From an uncultured Blautia sp. (GTDB lineage Bacteria > Bacillota > Clostridia > Lachnospirales > Lachnospiraceae), in the NCBI RefSeq assembly GCF_934371575.1, contig NZ_CAKRNY010000021.1, positions 1-56,875 of the forward strand: 56,875 bases of DNA, written 5' to 3'. Of the stretch, positions 17,406-24,287 are shown in pieces. The notes under the pieces are model-generated. The model had not been told where the DNA came from. It worked only from the letters and a program-made list of their open reading frames with translations, and did not search any database. Each line of letters opens with the position of its first letter. Position 1 is the stretch's first letter. The position numbers and the translations under genes are program-made.

Positions 17406-18299
17406 ATGATACATAAACTGAGTGGTATTTACGAAACAGTTGACTTCCGTGAGGATGAACAGATCTGTCTCTATTATAATGATGAATACGAAAACTATCC
17501 CCCGCACTGGCACAGCTCCTTCGAGGTACTTATGCCCATTGTGAATGGTTATCGTGTCCTTTGCGGCGGAAAAGAATATCATCTGCGGGAGGGGGATGTG
17601 CTGATCATTGGTCCCGGAATGCTTCACGAGCTTTTTGCTCCGGAAAGCGGCGAACGGATTATCTTCCAGCCATCCCTGAACCATATTTCCACCAGGGAAA
17701 TCAATCTGCTGACCATGATCATAAATCCCGCTACCCTGATCACGCCAGAGGGGTACCCGCAGATTTACGACCGTGTGAAAACCCTTATGCTGGAAATAAA
17801 AGACGCCTATTTCAGTGAACTGCCCTATCAGGAAACGCTGATCATTTCCAAATTTTTGGAGATTCTGGCCTGTGTGGGACATTGGCATGTAACCGTAGGT
17901 CAGCAGAAAGATACTGTAACCACAAGCAGCCGCCAGAAAGAGTATGTAGAAAAATTTATCCTTATCACCGATTACATCAACAACCATTTCGTCGAAGATC
18001 TGAGCCTGGAAGGAGTTGCGGCCCAGGCCGGCTTCAGCAAATACCATTTTTCCAGGCTGTTTAAGCAGTACACAGATTCCACCTTCTATAAATATCTGAA
18101 CCAGAAACGGATCGAATATGCGAAGACTCTGCTCCAGGATCCCGGAATGACGGTGACGGAGGTCGCCTTCAAGTCGGGCTTTTCCAGTCTGTCGGCGTTT
18201 TTAAGGATGTTTAAATTGATGAATAACTGTACTCCGACAGAATTTCGCGAGATGTATGACCCGACGAAACTGGGGGCGTGGGAGAGTGCGAAGAACTGA
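17406..18299 (+). CDS. AraC-family transcriptional regulator with cupin sensor
   Basis: 297 residues. The N-terminal cupin half (about 15-110; HWHSSFEVLMP, GDVLIIGPGMLHEL) should bind a sugar. The C-terminal half has two helix-turn-helix motifs (about 185-285; LEGVAAQAGFSKYHFSRLFK and TEVAFKSGFSSLSAFLRMFK). The ATG at 17406 is chosen with AAGGG about 11 bases upstream. A GTG at 17394 is in frame but would overlap the ribosome site. It is transcribed away from the GH3 operon and is its likely activator. Confidence 0.9.
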   Translation: MIHKLSGIYETVDFREDEQICLYYNDEYENYPPHWHSSFEVLMPIVNGYRVLCGGKEYHLREGDVLIIGPGMLHELFAPESGERIIFQPSLNHISTREINLLTMIINPATLITPEGYPQIYDRVKTLMLEIKDAYFSELPYQETLIISKFLEILACVGHWHVTVGQQKDTVTTSSRQKEYVEKFILITDYINNHFVEDLSLEGVAAQAGFSKYHFSRLFKQYTDSTFYKYLNQKRIEYAKTLLQDPGMTVTEVAFKSGFSSLSAFLRMFKLMNNCTPTEFREMYDPTKLGAWESAKN

Positions 18300-18333
18300 G
18301 GAACGAAGACTTGAAACTACTGCATGGGAGCAT

Positions 18334-18349
18334 ATCAGCATATGCTGAT
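18334..18349. repeat. 16-base perfect palindrome
   Basis: ATCAGCATATGCTGAT, downstream of the AraC-type gene, preceded by GGGAGC. It has no U-tract, so it is not a terminator. It could be a protein site or part of a dispersed palindromic motif (see findings). Confidence 0.5.
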
Positions 18350-18422
18350 TAGAGCGAAAACCGCCGGAAAGCGAAAGCTTGGGTTGTCTGTTGAAAGAAG
18401 ATGAATGAAGTCATGACTGTGG

Positions 18423-18466
18423 AAAAGCACCTGCCTGGGGAACGTGGCAGGTGCTTTTCAGAAAAA
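18423..18466. terminator. Bidirectional terminator between AraC regulator and yesL genes
   Basis: A 13-base perfect stem, 18423-18435 (AAAAGCACCTGCC) with 18446-18458, loop of 10, with T runs on the exit side in each direction. Confidence 0.8.
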
Positions 18467-18468
18467 AA

Positions 18469-19098
18469 TCAGATGGTTTCTATCACGGGTTCTTCTTCAT
18501 AGTCTTTGAAGACTTTTACTAACAGCATGGAATTGCAATACGTCATAAACGAAAATCCCAGCAGAATCATAAACACTTTCGCAAACGATGGAAATCCAAA
18601 GCAGAAGAATAAATAAATCGTCATAATCCCAGCCATCCCCAGTGTAAATTTTGCATGTGTAACTGCCACAAAGAAAGCATTCTTCATTGTCTGTTTCACA
18701 GAATTCTCAAACCGCGCCATCAGCGGGAAACAATACATAAACGTGAGAGCCAGCACCACCAGCAGCGCCGTCATCACAAACATAAGGGCATTCCCCATTA
18801 CTGTATTCTGCCCACCCCAGAAGTGTGCATTAAACAGAAATACAAGGGCGAGCACCAGCAGGATCAGGAAAGCCACGGTAGCCTGCCGGAAATTTTCCTT
18901 AAAAGCTTTAAAATAAGTAGAGAAAATATATCCCCCTTCTTTTCGGGCCTCCTTTAAAGTCACTGTATAGAGTGCCGTTAAAGCAGGTCCGATTGTAAAA
19001 ATCGGCAAACATGTAATAAGAAATACAACATTCAGTCCAATAAATGCCGCCAGGGAATTCATAAACTGAAAGAACGGGCTGTCTGGGTTAAATTTCAT
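18469..19098 (-). CDS. YesL family (DUF624) membrane protein
   Basis: 209 residues, four to five hydrophobic spans, with the family's typical FMNSLAAFIGLNVVFLITCL start and GPALTALYTVTLKEAR loop. The ATG at 19098 is supported by AGGAGG eight bases upstream; in-frame sequence to 19170 belongs to a repeat. YesL is usually encoded beside LplB/YtcP-type polysaccharide importers and YesM/YesN regulators, but its molecular role is not known. Here the importer is reduced to a stub on the other strand (19515-19640), so yesL may be a leftover. Confidence 0.85.
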   Translation of the reverse strand: MKFNPDSPFFQFMNSLAAFIGLNVVFLITCLPIFTIGPALTALYTVTLKEARKEGGYIFSTYFKAFKENFRQATVAFLILLVLALVFLFNAHFWGGQNTVMGNALMFVMTALLVVLALTFMYCFPLMARFENSVKQTMKNAFFVAVTHAKFTLGMAGIMTIYLFFCFGFPSFAKVFMILLGFSFMTYCNSMLLVKVFKDYEEEPVIETI

Positions 19099-19514
19099 AC
19101 GCGCTTTACCTCCTTGATTACTGGCAATTGGTTCATCGGAGCATTGCGCCGGTGAGTGGGCAATCCCCATTGTCCGAATGCGTCCGCCTTGAATAATCTA
19201 ACATTTAATTTTGCCTCCATATTATATAGAAAGAATTCTTCGGTCTACAGTAAAAATCTCACCTTGGATACCGCAAAAATTAGTGATTTCCCCTCCGAAT
19301 CTGAATTAATTCTAAAATTTCCATAAACAGTGTCAAATTTTTACCGTATTTTCCCATAAAAATTAGTGCTACCATGACAACAGCTTAAAGAGAGACCGCT
19401 GTAAGCGCAGACCACCTGACATAGAACATAGAACTTTTTCAAACACGTGACAGAATAGGCGGCCAGCGCTAAGTAGCAGACAGATCTTTTTGAAAAGAAG
19501 GAGGGAAAAACCAG
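19099..19514. other. Divergent control region between yesL and the permease stub
   Basis: 416 bases without a gene. It holds one arm of a long inverted repeat (about 19127-19188), a minus-sense TATAAT (19226-19221) for yesL with a poor -35, and two exact copies of AAAAATTAGTG (19275-19285 and 19358-19368, 83 bases apart). Each copy has a TTCCC stretch nearby. The copies may be operators of the regulator that once controlled the lost importer. TTTTCAAACACG (19436-19447) recurs elsewhere in the window. Confidence 0.45.
19127..19188 (-). repeat. Long inverted repeat, left arm
   Basis: The reverse complement of this stretch matches 19683-19745 at roughly 80-85 percent by eye, including two exact blocks: GGACAATGGGGATT and CACTCACCGGCGCAA. 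The arms face each other across about 500 bases that hold the permease stub. Confidence 0.75.
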
Positions 19515-19640
19515 ATGGCGAAAGCTACATCCGCGGCGAAAACCGCAACACCAAAAGGTATGAAGAAGAACAAAAAACTCACCCTGATGATCATACCCTT
19601 TGTAATTTTAGATTGGATGCCAAGGGGGGTATGTTGTTAG
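19515..19640 (+). pseudogene. Stub of an LplB-type polysaccharide ABC permease
   Basis: A 41-codon frame starts with ATG after GAAGGAGGG and reads a lysine-rich N-terminus followed by KKLTLMIIPFVIL. This is how LplB/YtcP-type permeases begin before their first membrane span. After about codon 32 the family pattern is lost (DWMPRGVCC) and a TAG ends it. A good ribosome site and leader with no functional product point to a deletion that removed the rest of the importer, probably including the second permease and binding protein. Confidence 0.6.
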
Positions 19641-19682
19641 AGGGGTGATTACCTGTTTTGTGGGTTGAAAGTTCGTCGAGGA

Positions 19683-19745
19683 GGGACGCATCTGGACAAT
19701 GGGGATTACTCACTCACCGGCGCAACGCTAAGATGAACTAATCGC
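19683..19745 (+). repeat. Long inverted repeat, right arm
   Basis: Partner of 19127-19188 in opposite orientation. It runs directly into the palindrome at 19745-19797. Confidence 0.75.
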
Positions 19746-19797
19746 TAACTGCGACTAAGGAGTTCCGGAGAGCCGTCACTCCTTAGTCGCAGTTAGG
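19745..19797. repeat. Large palindrome (18-base perfect stem)
   Basis: TAACTGCGACTAAGGAGT (19745-19762) is the exact reverse complement of 19779-19796, with a loop of about 16 bases. The flanks (CACCGGCGCAACG and CGTTGCTCCGCGCGGCGGTG) also pair partly, so the whole 19715-19835 stretch could fold into one long arm. There is no U-tract, so it is not a simple terminator. Confidence 0.7.
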
Positions 19798-19972
19798 TCT
19801 TAGCTCAGAGGAACGTTGCTCCGCGCGGCGGTGAATATACATTGTGAAATCGCGTACGGGGTAACGACCAACCCACTAAATAGCAATTTTGTCTTGCGTT
19901 TTAATAGACTTTTATTTAAGATAAACGTAGAGTATACTTGAAAGATTTTAATACATAGCAGGAGGCAGCGCT

Positions 19973-20827
19973 ATGATTCACGAAAAAATAGAAATCCAGT
20001 TAAAAGACTCTGAGTTCAAGGCAAATTTATTTACCTATTTTCTGGATAATTCACCGGAGATTGACCCAGAGAGAAAGAGACCGGTTGTGTTGATCTGCCC
20101 GGGTGGCGGATATGCAATGACGTCAGACAGAGAGGCAGAAGCATTGGCTGTTAAATTTATGGCAATGGGTTATCACGCAGCAATTCTGCGCTACAGTGTA
20201 GCCCCTGCGCGTTTCCCGGAGGCGCTCCTGCAGCTTGCCACAGCAGTTGCAATGCTTCGTGAAAATGCAGATAAATGGAATATTGATACTGATAAGATTA
20301 TTGTCCAGGGTTCATCCGCTGGTGGACATCTGGCAGCAAGTCTTGGTGTTTTCTGGAATAAACCTTTCGTAGCAGAAGCCCTGGAAATGGATGCTGAGAA
20401 ATTCCGTCCAAATGGCCTTATGCTCAGTTATCCGGTAATTACTTCAGGGGAAAAAGCACACCAGGGTTCTTTCGAATGTGTTCTCGGAGAAGATTATGCA
20501 GACGAAGAAAAACGCAGATTCCTGTCTCTGGAATTTAACGTGACAAAAGACACTCCGCCCACATTCCTGTGGCACACCGCTCCAGACGACACTGTCCCGG
20601 TAGAAAATTCCCTGCTGTTTTTCCAGGCACTTCATGCACTGGATATCCCGGCAGAATTACATATCTACCCTGTAGGCGGTCACGGCCTTGGCCTTGCAAC
20701 CGCTGAAACTGCCTGCCCTAATGGCTATGGAATCCAGGCCGAATGCGAAACCTGGGTACAGTTGGCTGGGGATTGGATGAAACACTTATTTGAAGCGAAA
20801 GAAAAAATAAAAGCACCGTGGGAATAA
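19973..20827 (+). CDS. Alpha/beta hydrolase, acetyl-esterase type
   Basis: 284 residues without signal peptide. An oxyanion-hole segment CPGGGYAMTSDREAE (about 43-57), nucleophile Ser in GSSAGGHLA (about 113-121), acid Asp in APDDTVPV and His in GGHGLG form the usual triad. The layout matches esterases that remove acetyl groups from xylo-oligosaccharides, often found next to glycosidase genes. GGAGG precedes the ATG. It stands alone between a decayed importer and the coiled-coil gene. The acetyl-xylan role is inference from family and context. Confidence 0.85.
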   Translation: MIHEKIEIQLKDSEFKANLFTYFLDNSPEIDPERKRPVVLICPGGGYAMTSDREAEALAVKFMAMGYHAAILRYSVAPARFPEALLQLATAVAMLRENADKWNIDTDKIIVQGSSAGGHLAASLGVFWNKPFVAEALEMDAEKFRPNGLMLSYPVITSGEKAHQGSFECVLGEDYADEEKRRFLSLEFNVTKDTPPTFLWHTAPDDTVPVENSLLFFQALHALDIPAELHIYPVGGHGLGLATAETACPNGYGIQAECETWVQLAGDWMKHLFEAKEKIKAPWE

Positions 20828-20841
20828 GTTGGTGTAGATGA

Positions 20842-20872
20842 GAGGGAGTACAGAGATGTATTCCCTTTTCTA
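20842..20872 (+). terminator. Terminator after the esterase gene
   Basis: GGGAGTAC and GTATTCCC pair (one G-U) around a short loop and are followed by TTTTC. Confidence 0.6.
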
Positions 20873-20973
20873 TATGTTATGCGGATACAAAATTGGCAGG
20901 ATTGAGAAAAAACTAACGGACTCATTTCATAATGTGCGGCGATTATAACACAGAACAAAATGTACTTCAAGTA

Positions 20974-21002
20974 TTGTTTTTATATTATTTTGCTGATATA
21001 CT
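20974..21002 (+). promoter_or_regulatory. Promoter of the coiled-coil repeat gene
   Basis: TTGTTT (20974-20979), 17-base spacer, TATACT (20997-21002), 31 bases before the ATG. Confidence 0.55.
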
Positions 21003-21032
21003 TTTTTTATCTTAAATATAGGAGGTGAGCTA

Positions 21033-21821
21033 ATGTTAACAAGAGAAGATTTACAGGCAATTGCCGGGTTGCTTGTGCCGCTGGAAACACGAATTGGAGG
21101 ATTGGAAACTAAGTTTGACAAGCTCGAAGGAAGAGTTGGAGGACTTGAAGAACGCTTCGATAAACTTGAAGGTCGTTTCGATAAGTTTGAACAGCAGTTT
21201 AAAGATTTCAAGCGCGAAACTCGAAATCATTTTGAGGACATTGAAGCTAATCTTCAGAGTGTAGACAAGCATGTTTGTGAATTGGACACGAAGGTTGCGA
21301 AGCTTGATACGAAGGTTTCAGAACTAGATGGAAAAGTAACCCAGCTTGATGCGAAGGTTTCAGAACTAGATGGAAAAGTAACCCAGCTTGATACGAAGGT
21401 CTCAGAACTAGATGGAAAAGTAACCCAGCTTGATGCGAAGGTTTCAGAACTAGATGGAAAAGTAACCCAGCTTGATACGAAGGTCTCAGAACTTGATGGA
21501 AAAGTAACCCAGCTTGATACGAAGGTTTCAGAACTAGATGGAAAAGTAACCCAGCTTGATACGAAGGTCTCAGAACTTGATGGAAAAGTAACCCAGCTTG
21601 ACATGAAAGCTTCAGAGGTTGATAACAGCGTAAGAAGTCTTTGGGTTCATTTAGAAAACCAGACAGAGAAACAGCTTCGGATCGTAGCGGAAAATTATTC
21701 CAACCTTACAAACAAACTTGATGAGTTACAGAAGATGAAAGGCGTTCAAGACACATTGTTGTTCTATGCCAATAAACATGAGAATGATATTAGAGCCATA
21801 AAGCAGAGATTATGTATGTGA
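21033..21821 (+). CDS. Coiled-coil protein with tandem heptad repeats
   Basis: 262 residues, soluble, with no signal peptide or membrane span. After a short conserved-looking start (LTREDLQAIAGLLVPLETRI) almost the whole chain is a heptad coiled coil. Residues 94-191 are seven copies of a 14-residue unit, KVSELDGKVTQLD plus A, T or M. Each unit is two heptads with Val and Leu in the core positions. A unique helical tail (about 192-262) follows. AGGAGG precedes the ATG. It is monocistronic with its own promoter and resembles uncharacterised repeat proteins of Lachnospiraceae. The function is unknown; a length-variable spacer or oligomeric scaffold is possible. Confidence 0.85.
   Translation: MLTREDLQAIAGLLVPLETRIGGLETKFDKLEGRVGGLEERFDKLEGRFDKFEQQFKDFKRETRNHFEDIEANLQSVDKHVCELDTKVAKLDTKVSELDGKVTQLDAKVSELDGKVTQLDTKVSELDGKVTQLDAKVSELDGKVTQLDTKVSELDGKVTQLDTKVSELDGKVTQLDTKVSELDGKVTQLDMKASEVDNSVRSLWVHLENQTEKQLRIVAENYSNLTNKLDELQKMKGVQDTLLFYANKHENDIRAIKQRLCM
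21312..21605 (+). repeat. Seven tandem 42-base repeats inside the coiled-coil gene
   Basis: Seven in-frame 42-base units differing at only a few bases (GGTTTC/GGTCTC, CTAGAT/CTTGAT, GATGCG/GATACG). Near-identity at the DNA level points to recent duplication or conversion, so copy number can be expected to vary between strains. Confidence 0.9.
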
Positions 21822-22003
21822 AAGGTATAGTTAAAAGGGTACATAAGAACTGTTTATAGCAGAACGAAAGAAGACTGAATCATATAAACTTATGAAAAAT
21901 ATAGACTATTAAAACACAAAAGAAAATATAACGAATAAATTGAGATAATCACAGAAGATAATAAGCTATATAGGCATTAAAATAAAATGGAAAAGATATA
22001 TTG

Positions 22004-22036
22004 AAGGGGGCTGGTCGTTTAGATCAGCCCCCCTTC
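22004..22036. terminator. Terminator between coiled-coil gene and RHH gene
   Basis: GGGGGCTG (22006-22013) pairs with CAGCCCCC (22025-22032) and neighbouring bases extend the stem. It sits between convergent genes and can serve both. Confidence 0.6.
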
Positions 22037-22057
22037 CTTGTATATTATTCTATAATT

Positions 22058-22264
22058 CTATTTAATATCCAGTTCCGGCGGCTCATCCATAGTGTCGGAA
22101 ACATATTTCCCATTCTTCTTACGCTGCCGGACGCATTCAGTAAGCAGATACTCGATCTGCCCGTTGACGGAGCGGAAATCATCCTCCGCCCAGGCGGCAA
22201 TCTGGTCATAAAGCCTGGCAGAGAGCCTGAGCGGAATCTGTTTCTTAGGCCTGGTATCAGCCAT
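22058..22264 (-). CDS. Ribbon-helix-helix (Arc-like) small DNA-binding protein
   Basis: 68 residues. QIPLRLSARLYDQIAAWAED followed by VNGQIEYLLTECVRQRKK is the beta-strand plus two helices of RHH repressors of the Arc/MetJ type. The start ATG overlaps the TAA of the SPFH gene by one base (TAATG), so translation is coupled; a longer in-frame reading to 22315 lies inside the SPFH gene. The palindromes on the operon promoter (23347-23368) are a natural binding site, so it probably represses its own operon. The gene pair is typical of Firmicutes; its purpose is unclear. Confidence 0.8.
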   Translation of the reverse strand: MADTRPKKQIPLRLSARLYDQIAAWAEDDFRSVNGQIEYLLTECVRQRKKNGKYVSDTMDEPPELDIK

Positions 22265-23280
22265 TAGTACAGGCTGCCGGAATTCACCACCGGCTGGGCA
22301 TCGTGATTGCCGCATAGTACAACGAGAAGATTAGAAACCATGGCAGCCTTCCGCTCCTCGTCAAGCTCAACCACATTGTTCTCATTCAACCGCTCCAGTG
22401 CCATCTCCACCATGCCGACAGCCCCGTCCACGATCATCTTTCTTGCATCAATAATAGCAGAAGCCTGCTGTCTCTGCAGCATAACCGCTGCAATTTCAGG
22501 AGCATAAGCCAGATAAGTGATACGCGCCTCAATAATCTCAAGACCAGCCTCCGCAACCTTCTGCTGAATCTCATCCCGGATACGTCCTGCTACAATTTCG
22601 CTGGAACCACGCAGGCTGCCCTCATCTGCAACCCCATCCCCTGTGGTATCCACGTTCGGGGCCACATCATAAGGATAAATCCTTACAATATTACGAAGGG
22701 CACTGTCACACTGCAGGGAAAGATATTCCTTATAGTTATCCACGTTAAAAACTGCCTTCGCCGTATCTGTTACACGCCACATAACCGCAATTCCAATCTC
22801 CACCGGGTTACCCAGACAATCATTGATCTTCTGGCGGTTATTATTCAAAGTCATTATTTTCAGAGAAATCTTCTTATTCACATAAGTAGAATTAGCAGAA
22901 GCAGTGGTTCCTGTAGCCAATGTCAAAACAGACTTGGCAGCAGCACCGCCATCTACATCGCCACTCTGATTCAGCTTTGTCTTAGCCGCCGGATTCACTG
23001 CCGTACAAAAAGGATTCACCCAATAAAAACCGTCATCCTTCAAAGTTCCCACATACTTACCAAACAAAGTAAGCACCAGAGCCTCCTGTGGCTTCAGCAC
23101 TCTCAATCCTAAGAACGGAATCCATCCCAGAGATAACCAGATAATTCCGATCACCATAGCCGGAACCAGGAAAAATATGGATCCGATTGCCGTAAGGCCA
23201 GCCGCTGCTGCATACAGCAAAATAAACAGAATCATCATAGCCATACCATTCTTTTTACTGCTCAAAACCTTCTCCTGCAT
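22264..23280 (-). CDS. SPFH/Band 7 membrane protein
   Basis: 338 residues. Two hydrophobic spans lie near the N-terminus (about 14-60), then an SPFH domain (LKPQEALVLTLFGKYVGTL; later IRDEIQQKVAEAGLEIIEARITYLAYAPEIAAVMLQRQQA). SPFH proteins form large membrane-bound rings that scaffold other membrane proteins. The ATG at 23280 has AGGAGG; the longer frame to 23325 runs into the promoter. It is co-transcribed with the RHH gene. It is distinct from the NfeD-linked SPFH protein at 42885-43826, so the window carries two types. Confidence 0.88.
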   Translation of the reverse strand: MQEKVLSSKKNGMAMMILFILLYAAAAGLTAIGSIFFLVPAMVIGIIWLSLGWIPFLGLRVLKPQEALVLTLFGKYVGTLKDDGFYWVNPFCTAVNPAAKTKLNQSGDVDGGAAAKSVLTLATGTTASANSTYVNKKISLKIMTLNNNRQKINDCLGNPVEIGIAVMWRVTDTAKAVFNVDNYKEYLSLQCDSALRNIVRIYPYDVAPNVDTTGDGVADEGSLRGSSEIVAGRIRDEIQQKVAEAGLEIIEARITYLAYAPEIAAVMLQRQQASAIIDARKMIVDGAVGMVEMALERLNENNVVELDEERKAAMVSNLLVVLCGNHDAQPVVNSGSLY

Positions 23281-23346
23281 AAGAAACCTCCTAACCGGTA
23301 TATGCATTACTTTACCGTAAAACATGTATCATTTGGTTGATGTATA

Positions 23347-23376
23347 AATGATATCATAATGATATCAAAATGTCAA
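23347..23376 (-). promoter_or_regulatory. Promoter overlapped by tandem palindromic operators (SPFH-RHH operon)
   Basis: Minus-sense TTGACA (23376-23371), 17-base spacer, TATCAT (23353-23348). Spacer and -10 are filled by two adjacent 11-base units, AATGATATCAT (23347-23357) and AATGATATCAA (23358-23368), each centred on the palindrome TGATATCA. Bound repressor would block polymerase. RHH proteins commonly bind such tandem sites. Confidence 0.8.
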
Positions 23377-23466
23377 CGCAGAGACAAAAAAATAAAAGTA
23401 CCGACTGCGATACCAGGGGCGGGAGTACATTTTCGACTCACTCCCTCGCTTCCTGGCGTTTCTTAA

Positions 23467-24004
23467 TCACAGCGTTTTCCTATATTCCGCAGGGCTCACT
23501 CCCACATACTTTTTAAACTTCTTATGGAAGTAATCCACATTCTTATATCCAATACGATCCGAAATCTCATACACCTTCAATTCCGGATCCCGCAGCAGCA
23601 CCTTCGACTGATCAATCCTCACCCGGTCCAGATAAGAATTAAAACTCTCTCCAACCTTCTTGGTGAAAATTTTTCCAAGATAAGCACTGTTATATCCAAA
23701 CAACGGCGCAATGGTCTCCAGCTTCAGATTATCCCGGTAATTATGATTAATATAATGCAGAATATCATCCATGATCGTCTCGCTGGACGGACTTCCTACC
23801 GCATTCATACACATCTCAAACTACACGCAGATTGTCCGATTCGGTCTGCTCCTTGTAGTGTCTGGTCAGGGATTTCTGGGATTGATACAGCAGGATTCCA
23901 CAGAGACTGACCGGAATGATCAGAACCAGGATAAAAATTATAACCAGCTGCTGTTGGACTTTTGGACGGCTGAATACAGACTGAATGCGTGTGTGGATTT
24001 TCAT
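23467..24004 (-). pseudogene. Deletion scar joining histidine kinase N-terminus to response-regulator C-terminus
   Basis: In transcription order, codons from 24004 encode 62 residues (signal-anchor VQQQLVIIFILVLIIPVSLCG, then SLTRHYKEQTE) that look like the start of a YesM-type sensor kinase. A TGA follows at about 23816. Immediately after, in another frame, 115 residues (23814-23467) form a complete AraC-type HTH pair (APLFGYNSAYLGKIFTKKVG and ISDRIGYKNVDYFHKKFKKY), as at the end of YesN regulators. The kinase body and receiver domain (over 2 kb) are missing. The HTH part may still be translated from ATG 23814, but the system cannot signal. Unlike the intact pair at 6815-9406, here the kinase came first. 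Confidence 0.75.
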
Positions 24005-24287
24005 GGATTTATTTACCTCGTAAAAGTGTTACTACTATGTATAGTATACTGATGAAAAGAATGGTTTGTCAATGGCGAAAGTGGTTGAAAGAGGCTGGAA
24101 ACAGATAAGAAAAACATATGGAAATGTAAAAAAAAACAGGCATTAATTGTTGAAAAATTACAGTATTAAAAAATAAAATTTTTCGCTATAATCGAAATAA
24201 CTCAAATGGCTGTAACAGGGGCTGGACTGGAGTAAATGCCGTGCAAACAGCTGTATCAATAGAAAAAAGAAAAGGAGCGCAATATAT

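Larger units (their letters stand above)
19641..19972. other. Repeat-rich gap before the esterase gene
   Basis: 332 bases without a gene. It holds the right arm of the long inverted repeat, an 18-base palindrome stem and an AT-rich stretch leading to the esterase gene. TATACT at 19933-19938 is a possible -10 box, without a clear -35. Confidence 0.5.

Noticed and set aside
21254..21604. A repetitive 116-codon minus-strand frame (SSWVTFPSSSETF units)
   Set aside because: It is only the reverse strand of the 42-base repeats of the coiled-coil gene.
21312..21605. CRISPR array
   Set aside because: The repeats are directly adjacent, have no unique spacers, and are in-frame coding sequence of heptads.
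22058..23325. Toxin-antitoxin system
   Set aside because: The RHH protein and operator layout fit an antitoxin, but the partner is a full SPFH scaffold and not a known toxin family; kept as an autoregulated operon.
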